A DNA stretch of 11,854 bases from Deltaproteobacteria bacterium. Its GTDB lineage: Bacteria > Desulfobacterota > SM23-61. The position numbers were made by a program, and so were the translations under genes. This document shows positions 6,702-11,854 of the stretch, in pieces (positions within the stretch are counted from its first letter, which is position 1; every line of letters begins with the position of its first letter). Below the pieces are notes generated by a model. It did no database searches. It saw nothing but the letters and a program-made list of their open reading frames with translations, and had not been told where the DNA came from. The stretch lies in NCBI GenBank assembly GCA_029857975.1, contig JAOUFX010000029.1, positions 1 through 11,854 on the forward strand, read 5' to 3'.

Positions 6702-6966
6702 AAAATCTAGCTGGGAGCTCGAGTTTTTCTCTAAAGCGATGATTCCTACCTGCAAGGGTGGGTTTTGAATTTCAAATCGCGGCACTATCTTGCAAATTGA
6801 AATCATGAATAGGATCCATAGGGATTTATTCCTGCGGGAAAGGTCCCCGGATTTCTTATCGGGTTGCGTTCGGGTGGATTGATTCATGATGCTCACCAGA
6901 GAGGTTGGTTTGCCGGAGCGGGAAGAAGATGTTGATCTGCGATCTTATTTATTATAAGAATAGTTA
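6702..6966. other. Intergenic stretch downstream of the truncated flavoprotein
   Basis: No gene is supported here. There is a small interrupted palindrome TTTGAA-T-TTCAAA near 6766 and an AT-rich inverted repeat CTTAT-TTATT-ATAAG just before the radical SAM start. Reading frames are short and lack recognisable similarity. This may be the other side of the deletion or insertion that broke the flavoprotein gene. Confidence 0.4.
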
Positions 6967-8280
6967 ATGAGGATTGAACTGATCTCGGCAGCTGCGGAAG
7001 ACAGCGCCCGTCTGACCCCCTTGGCCTTAGCCACTTTAGCGGCTCTTACCTCTCCCGATGTCGATGTGGGGTTCTTTGATGACCAGATCCGCCCCATCGA
7101 CCTCCAAAGCGACTTCCGGAAGGCTGACCTGGTGGCTATTTCCGTGATGTCCAAAACTGCCTATCGGGCTTACGAGATCGCCGACGCTTGCCGGAAAAAG
7201 GGAATCAAGGTGGTCTTGGGAGGGATCCACCCCACCCTCCTGCCGGAAGAAGCTTCGGCCCATGCCGATGCGGTGGTCATAGGAGAGGCGGAGATCCTTT
7301 GGCCCCGGGTCCTGGAAGATTTTCAGGCCAATCGCTTGCAGAGGTTTTACCGGCAGGACGAAGTCGTGGATATGAACCACTCTCCGGTCCCCCAGCGAGG
7401 GATCTTCAAGTTCCATTCCCGCAGCTACATCCCGCTGGATGTGGTCCAGACCACCCGGGGCTGCCCCTACCATTGCGATTTCTGCACGGTGAATTCGGTC
7501 TTCGGTAACCATTTTCGGATGCGGGAAATCGATCAAGTCGTGGCCGAGGTTCAGGGTTTGACCCGCTGGGGGATTCTCTTCGCCGACGATAACGTGATCG
7601 GCAATGTTCCCTATTCCCGGAAGTTATTTACGGCCCTGGAGCCTTTTAAATTGAAGTGGATCGGTGAGGCTTCCTTGGCCGGTCTGGATAATGAACAGAG
7701 CCTCAAGATTTTGCAGAAGAGTGGATGCAAGGCTCTTTTCATTGGTTTCGAATCCCTGAATCCTCAGCTGAGGAGCATAGGAAAGCCTCAGAACAATCCG
7801 GAGCGCTACGGGGAGGTGATCCGTAAGCTACACGATCACGGGATCATCGCCTATGCGGCCTTCATGTTCGGTTTCGACTTCGACGATCCCTCAGTCTTTG
7901 AGCGCACGGTAGAGTTTGCCGTCGCCAACAAGATCATCCTGGCTCAGTTTGCCATGTTAACCCCCTACCCCGGAACCCGCCTCTATGCACGGCTTGAGGC
8001 GGAAGGTCGGCTCCTGCGGGATCAATGGTGGCTTCTGCCCAACCAGGAGATTTTGGCGCCTCACTTCCGTCCCCGGCTCATGGAGCCCGAGCAGCTGCGG
8101 GAAGGTTGGAAGTGGGCTTGGCGGGAGTTCTACAGCTTCTCTTCCATTTGGAAACGGATAGATTTATGGCCGGCCCTCCATCCTTACCTTGCCTACCTGC
8201 CCTTCAACCTGCGGCAGCGGCACTTCGCCCGTCAAAAGATCTCTGCTGAAAACACCCGGCCCAGGTCCTGGAGAGTATAA
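6967..8280 (+). CDS. Cobalamin-binding radical SAM protein
   Basis: A complete 437-residue cytoplasmic enzyme. Residues 1-125 look like a B12-binding Rossmann domain (MRIELISAAAEDSARLTPLA, GGIHPTLLPEE, VIGEAE); no DxHxxG motif is present, as in many B12-radical SAM proteins. The radical SAM barrel follows, with the [4Fe-4S] ligands C166-x3-C170-x2-C173 in CPYHCDFC, then LFADDNVIGN, IGFESLNP and MFGFDFDDP. The C-terminal ~85 residues (EGWKWAWREFYSF) resemble the tail often seen after the barrel in these proteins. The family makes methyl transfers, ring rearrangements and other radical reactions on lipids, cofactors or secondary metabolites; the substrate here is unknown. A TAG (6961-6963) two codons upstream fixes ATG 6967 as the first possible ATG, yet no good Shine-Dalgarno site precedes it. 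It stands alone between the decayed region and the TRAP genes. Confidence 0.9.
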   Translation: MRIELISAAAEDSARLTPLALATLAALTSPDVDVGFFDDQIRPIDLQSDFRKADLVAISVMSKTAYRAYEIADACRKKGIKVVLGGIHPTLLPEEASAHADAVVIGEAEILWPRVLEDFQANRLQRFYRQDEVVDMNHSPVPQRGIFKFHSRSYIPLDVVQTTRGCPYHCDFCTVNSVFGNHFRMREIDQVVAEVQGLTRWGILFADDNVIGNVPYSRKLFTALEPFKLKWIGEASLAGLDNEQSLKILQKSGCKALFIGFESLNPQLRSIGKPQNNPERYGEVIRKLHDHGIIAYAAFMFGFDFDDPSVFERTVEFAVANKIILAQFAMLTPYPGTRLYARLEAEGRLLRDQWWLLPNQEILAPHFRPRLMEPEQLREGWKWAWREFYSFSSIWKRIDLWPALHPYLAYLPFNLRQRHFARQKISAENTRPRSWRV

Positions 8281-8453
8281 CAAACCACCGTTCTCTGGGG
8301 GAGGAACCGGTGTGCCCGGATGTGCCTCAAAAAAGCCTGACGGTCCTCGTCAAATCGTTGCCAACACTCCCTCCCCACCTCTACCCCGAAAACCCCCCGA
8401 ATCCCCACTGAGAAGGCCCCCAAACAAACCCAAGATCTTGTGCTAAAATTCCC
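8281..8453. other. C-rich intergenic stretch between radical SAM gene and TRAP promoter
   Basis: No gene is supported. A bulged stem CACCG-TTC / GAA-C-CGGTG (8287-8312) follows the radical SAM stop but lacks a U-run, so termination is uncertain. The stretch from 8365 to 8440 is strongly C-biased on the plus strand (several runs of CCC) and has no repeat structure I can define. Confidence 0.4.
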
Positions 8454-8482
8454 TTGACACACAATTACCTTCCCAGTATACT
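8454..8482 (+). promoter_or_regulatory. Near-consensus sigma-70 promoter of the TRAP genes
   Basis: TTGACA (8454-8459) is a perfect -35 element, the spacer is exactly 17 bases, and TATACT (8477-8482) matches the -10 consensus at five of six positions. The start site would be near 8489, giving a leader of about 188 nt before the GTG of the TRAP permease. The match suggests strong transcription unless a repressor acts; no operator palindrome is evident right at the promoter. Confidence 0.75.
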
Positions 8483-8585
8483 CACAACCCAAAAGCGAGT
8501 TCTTATAAAATCCTTATGAATCGGATTCGAAAAAAACGCCAGCCAATTCGGTAGGAAATAATTTTCCCTGAATTCGAGCGAGGTG

Positions 8586-8624
8586 GCGATCATTTATCTT
8601 CCTGCCTCCCTTGCGGGTGATCGC
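8586..8624 (+). promoter_or_regulatory. Hairpin in the TRAP mRNA leader
   Basis: GCGATCA (8586-8592) and TGATCGC (8618-8624) form a perfect 7-bp outer stem. Inside, CCTGC (8601-8605) and GCGGG (8613-8617) pair with one G-U and stack directly on the 3' arm, leaving an 8-nt bulge on the 5' side. It ends about 40 bases before the AAGGAG ribosome site. It may be a regulatory or stabilising leader structure, or an operator-like inverted repeat in DNA. No known riboswitch is recognised. Confidence 0.45.
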
Positions 8625-8676
8625 AGATGCCAAAATTCGTTGATCCGAAAAACTATCCCTGGGGAAGGAGAGCGGA

Positions 8677-10860
8677 GTGGAGTTTCCAACCCATCGAAAA
8701 TCCTGCGGCCTTGATGAAGGTAAGGCTGAATCCCTGGGAAAAAAAGCCATCGTCTCCTCCCGGTTCCGGCCCCTGCAGGGTCCCTACAAGATCTTCGTCT
8801 GGGGATTTGCCATCGCCATGGCCCTTTGGCATCTCTTCGTCCTGGGAATCTACCCCATCGACCCCGTCATTTTTCGTGCTTCCCATGTGATGTTTGCCTC
8901 TTGCCTCATCTTCTTCCTCTTCGGCTTCCGATCCAGTTCCGTCCAACATCGTTTCTCCGTCGTGGATGCGGCCCTGGCCGTTTTCAGCGTGGTTATTTTC
9001 TTCTACTTGAACTGGGTGTGGGACGATTACGTCAACCGCATCGGGGTCGTGATGGAACCCTGGGACATTCCCATGGCGATCGGCCTCATTTTCATCGTGA
9101 TTGAAATCACCCGCCGCACCACGGGCTGGAGTCTCCCCATCATCGCCGGAGTATTTCTGGCCTATCAATTCTTCGGGCAATACGCGCCGGGCCTGATGCG
9201 GCATCCCGGCCATGATTACGAGCGGATTCTAACCACCCAATTCAGCCAGTCGGGCATATACGACATTCCCACCGGCGTTTCCGCAACCTATGTGTTCCTG
9301 TTCGTCCTGTTCGGGGCTTTCCTGAACATTTCCGGGGCCGGGGCCGTTTTTACCGACCTGGCCAGAAGCATCGCGGGAGGAGCCCGCGGGGGGCCGGCCA
9401 AAGTTTCGGTCGTGGCTTCGGGATTCTTTGGCATGGTTTCGGGCGCAGCCGTGGCCAATGTGGTCACCACGGGAGCTTTCACCATCCCCTTGATGAAAGA
9501 CATCGGCTACAAGCCCCATTTCGCCGCGGCTGTGGAATCAACCGCCAGCAGCGGGGGGCAGGTGATGCCCCCGGTGATGGGGGCCTCCGCCTTCGTCATG
9601 GCGGAAATCTTAGCCATGCAGTACTCCGAGATCATGATCGCGGCCATCATCCCTGCCTTTCTCTATTACGCTGCGGTTTATTTCATGATCGATTTCGAGG
9701 CCGTCAAGGAGCGGCTGACCGGGCTGCCCCGTGCTCAGCTGCCCAAATTCTCCTCGGTCCTGTCGCAGGAAGGGTACCAACTTTTCCCCCTGGTGGTATT
9801 GCTCTACTGCTTGCTCTGGCAGCAATATTCGGTCATCCTCTCGGCCCTTTATTCCATTCTGGCCATCATCTTTTTCACCCTCTTGAAAGAGTTACTCGGC
9901 TACCTGTACCATCAACCGCGGAATGAAATCGCCAATCTGTCCAAAGTCTGGATGGTTGTTTTCCTTCTCATCATGATTTTTATCGAGGTCCGATGGGAAC
10001 GCTTTTGCTACCCCCTCCTCGGGGTGGGATTGGTGACTACCCTGGGAAAGATCGGGCGAGATTACCACCGATCTTTGAACATCAAGAAAGATGTCATCCG
10101 GGACCTGCTGGCCTGGCTGCGGCATGCCTGGAATTTTTTCACTCGCTCCCTGTACCAAGGTTCGACCTCAGCCATGGAGGTTGCCTCCACTTGTGCCTGT
10201 GCCGGGATTATCATCGGGGTCATGAAGCTCACCGGCATCGGCCTCAAATTCACCCAGACCATCCTCGCCCTCTCCCAGGGAAATTTACCCGTAGCGCTCG
10301 TACTCGTGATGTTTATCAGCCTCATCCTGGGCATGGGGGTGCCCACGGTGGCCGCCTACATCATCTGCTCGGCGGTTGCCGCCCCTGCCTTGGTCCGTTT
10401 GGGAGTTCACGAGCTCGCCGCTCACATGTTCATCTTTTATTTCGCCGTGTTTTCCTGTATTACTCCTCCGGTATGTATTGCCGCTTTTGCGGCGGCGGCC
10501 ATTGCCCGGGCCAATGTCTGGAAGGTGGGGCTCACCGCCATGAAGATAGGCTTTGCGGCCTATATTGTTCCTTACATGTTTGTTTATGGTCCAGCGGTCC
10601 TCATGAAGGGACCCTGGCATGAGATTTTATTGGCGGTATGCACGGCCTTATTGGGAGTTCTGGCTGCCGCGGGCGGTTTTCAAGGCTATCTGTTTCGCTG
10701 GCGTTTAGGAATCCCGGAGAGATTCTTCTTGGGAGTCAGTGCCTTGGCCCTCATCAAACCCGGCTGGAAGACCGATCTTGTGGGATTCCTCGCCTTTGGG
10801 ACCGCGGTGGCCCTGGTGTATTTTATTTCTCTGCGGTCCAAGGAACGGCCGGTGACCTGA
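8677..10860 (+). CDS. TRAP transporter permease, fused DctQ-DctM (4TM/12TM)
   Basis: An inner-membrane protein of 727 residues that drives solute uptake with a sodium or proton gradient. The start is GTG at 8677, chosen because AAGGAG (8665-8670) lies six bases upstream. A hydrophilic N-terminus of about 35 residues precedes four hydrophobic segments (about 38-170), the DctQ-like part. The large DctM-like part follows, with GMVSGAAVANVV (252-263), SSGGQVMPPVMGASAF (291-306), LGMGVPTVAAYI (551-562) and FYFAVFSCITPPV (587-599), all typical of the fused permeases that work with TAXI receptors. A few further hydrophobic segments occupy 630-720. The TAXI receptor gene follows 88 bp downstream, so the complete system is present. 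Family members carry organic anions such as glutamate or 2-oxoglutarate; specificity is set by the receptor. Confidence 0.95.
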   Translation: MEFPTHRKSCGLDEGKAESLGKKAIVSSRFRPLQGPYKIFVWGFAIAMALWHLFVLGIYPIDPVIFRASHVMFASCLIFFLFGFRSSSVQHRFSVVDAALAVFSVVIFFYLNWVWDDYVNRIGVVMEPWDIPMAIGLIFIVIEITRRTTGWSLPIIAGVFLAYQFFGQYAPGLMRHPGHDYERILTTQFSQSGIYDIPTGVSATYVFLFVLFGAFLNISGAGAVFTDLARSIAGGARGGPAKVSVVASGFFGMVSGAAVANVVTTGAFTIPLMKDIGYKPHFAAAVESTASSGGQVMPPVMGASAFVMAEILAMQYSEIMIAAIIPAFLYYAAVYFMIDFEAVKERLTGLPRAQLPKFSSVLSQEGYQLFPLVVLLYCLLWQQYSVILSALYSILAIIFFTLLKELLGYLYHQPRNEIANLSKVWMVVFLLIMIFIEVRWERFCYPLLGVGLVTTLGKIGRDYHRSLNIKKDVIRDLLAWLRHAWNFFTRSLYQGSTSAMEVASTCACAGIIIGVMKLTGIGLKFTQTILALSQGNLPVALVLVMFISLILGMGVPTVAAYIICSAVAAPALVRLGVHELAAHMFIFYFAVFSCITPPVCIAAFAAAAIARANVWKVGLTAMKIGFAAYIVPYMFVYGPAVLMKGPWHEILLAVCTALLGVLAAAGGFQGYLFRWRLGIPERFFLGVSALALIKPGWKTDLVGFLAFGTAVALVYFISLRSKERPVT

Positions 10861-10948
10861 GGTCAAGGAGAGGGATGCCCAAGGAATTCATCCGTTGTGG
10901 AAAATGGGTGCTAAATTTATAACTCTAAACGTGGGAAAGGAGGTTTTT

Positions 10949-11854
10949 ATGAAAAGGTTCTTGGTGATCGGGTTGGTCTTTGCTTTGGTGCTTGGTATGT
11001 CGAGCTCGGCTCTCGCGGGTAAGGAGAACTGGCCGAAAGCCCTATCCTTCGGGGCTGCCAGCGTGGGCGGCAGTGCTTATACGGCCTGTATGGCCTATGC
11101 CTCCGTGGTAACGAAGTATCTCGGGGTACCGGCTACCTGCGAAACCTCGGGAGGGTCGATCAATAACACCAAACTGGTGGACATGAAAAAGCTCTTGATG
11201 GCCCACACGGCTCAGGGAGCCGCCTGGAACGGTTTTCACGGAACGGAATGGGCCAAAGGAAAGAAGCATCAGAATATCCGGGCCATGTTTCCCATTTACC
11301 CCCAGCTTTGGTTTGGCTGGACCCTTCCCAAATACAACATCAAAAAATATTCCGACTTGAACGGTAAAGTGATTAGCGGGGGCCCCCGGGGTGGCACCTC
11401 CGACGCCTATCTCCAGGCCATTATGAAAATCTCGGGAATAAAACCTAAAAGTTACGTCTATGCCGGTTTTAGCGATACGGTCGGACTGCTCCGGGATGGG
11501 CACATCCAGGCCGCCTTTTCCTCCACCGGCGTACCCCAGGCCGCGGCTAACGAGGTGACTTCCACCCTGGGCGGTTTTATCCTTGGTTTTGATAATGAGG
11601 CGCAGCAGAAAAAAGTCTCCAGCGTCATGACCTATCTGCCCCCCTTTACGATGCCCGCCGGGGTTTTTAAGGGGCAGGATCAACCGGTTCTCTCGAATGC
11701 CGACTGGGTGGTGATTTCGGTGAATAAAGAGGCGGATGAAGATTTTGTGTACAACGTTGTCAAAGCCGTCCTGGAGCACAATAAAGACTTGGTCGCGGGC
11801 CATAAAGCCCTAATAAATTGCAAATTGGAAAATGCGAAATACATCATGTATCCC
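10949..11854 (+). CDS. TAXI-family TRAP solute receptor (partial, C-terminus beyond right edge)
   Basis: The periplasmic receptor for the fused TRAP permease just upstream. ATG 10949 is preceded by AAAGGAGG (10936-10943) five bases away. A Sec signal is visible: MKRFLVIGLVFALVLG, with a likely cut after SALA at 23. The mature protein opens GKENWPKALSFGAASVGGSA, the usual first strand and glycine loop of TAXI proteins. Later blocks are ETSGGSINNTKLVD (about 65-78), SGGPRGGTSDAYLQAIM (about 143-159, the ligand-loop region in this family) and YAGFSDTVGLLRDGHIQAAF. The 302 residues in the window are most of the usual ~320-340; the stop lies outside. Ligand unknown; TAXI receptors studied so far bind glutamate, 2-oxoglutarate or related acids. 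It probably shares the strong upstream promoter, with its own good ribosome site giving higher yield than the permease. Confidence 0.92.
   Translation, partial: MKRFLVIGLVFALVLGMSSSALAGKENWPKALSFGAASVGGSAYTACMAYASVVTKYLGVPATCETSGGSINNTKLVDMKKLLMAHTAQGAAWNGFHGTEWAKGKKHQNIRAMFPIYPQLWFGWTLPKYNIKKYSDLNGKVISGGPRGGTSDAYLQAIMKISGIKPKSYVYAGFSDTVGLLRDGHIQAAFSSTGVPQAAANEVTSTLGGFILGFDNEAQQKKVSSVMTYLPPFTMPAGVFKGQDQPVLSNADWVVISVNKEADEDFVYNVVKAVLEHNKDLVAGHKALINCKLENAKYIMYP

Noticed and set aside
6781..6794. Sigma-54-like GGCAC...TTGCA
   Set aside because: Only nine bases separate the GG and GC elements; sigma-54 promoters need ten, and the spacing is strict.
6657..6896. 79-codon minus-strand open frame
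   Set aside because: It has no ribosome site or recognisable similarity and lies in disrupted DNA downstream of the flavoprotein fragment.
8287..8312. Terminator after the radical SAM gene
   Set aside because: The stem has a bulge and is not followed by a U-run, so it is noted only as a possible hairpin.
8653..9213. 186-codon minus-strand open frame
   Set aside because: It lies antisense to the TRAP permease, is extremely rich in charged residues and shows no domain; it is a shadow frame.
11042..11803. 253-codon minus-strand open frame
   Set aside because: It is antisense to the TAXI receptor, which has a signal peptide, ribosome site and family motifs. The antisense peptide has no recognisable similarity and reflects GC-biased codon use.

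Overview
The window looks like chromosomal DNA of an anaerobic, transporter-rich bacterium, most plausibly a member of Desulfobacterota or a similar lineage. That guess rests on gene content only: a fused TAXI-type TRAP transporter, an enoate-reductase-type flavoprotein remnant, a cobalamin-binding radical SAM enzyme and a KipI/PxpB-like remnant. I see no rRNA, tRNA, CRISPR array, prophage or intact insertion sequence. No taxonomic marker gene is present.

Left block (1-5103, minus strand). This is one transcription unit read right to left. It encodes a periplasmic binding protein (3801-4814), an ABC ATPase (2498-3589), a double-domain ABC permease (861-2501) and an M29-aminopeptidase/NicX-like enzyme that runs off the left edge (1-784). 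ATPase and permease overlap by four bases (GTGA). A candidate sigma-70 promoter at 5075-5103 would give a leader of about 250 nt. The 211-bp gap between binding protein and ATPase holds a hairpin after the binding-protein stop, a 79-bp imperfect palindrome resembling a dispersed repeat, and a terminator-like hairpin with a U-run just before the ATPase. This arrangement could keep binding-protein mRNA above transporter-core mRNA. The enzyme at the end of the unit probably acts on what the transporter imports; the substrate cannot be read from the sequence.

Middle block (about 5104-6966). Much of this is decayed DNA. A 52-codon minus-strand tail without a start (5125-5283) resembles the end of a KipI/PxpB-type carboxyltransferase. 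An intact but unassigned plus-strand gene (5536-6375) ends in a four-cysteine cluster. It is followed five bases later by the first ~57 codons of an Old Yellow Enzyme family flavoprotein, which then loses all family similarity (6381-6701). Nothing convincing was found from 6702 to 6966.

Right block (6967-11854, plus strand). A cobalamin-binding radical SAM protein (6967-8280) is followed by a 396-bp gap carrying a near-consensus sigma-70 promoter (TTGACA, 17 bp, TATACT) and a structured leader. The promoter is placed to drive a fused DctQ-DctM TRAP permease (8677-10860, GTG start) and a TAXI-family solute receptor (10949 to the right edge). Together these form a sodium- or proton-driven uptake system for an organic anion. 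The window therefore has two binding-protein-dependent uptake systems, one ATP-driven and one ion-driven, pointing away from a partly decayed centre.
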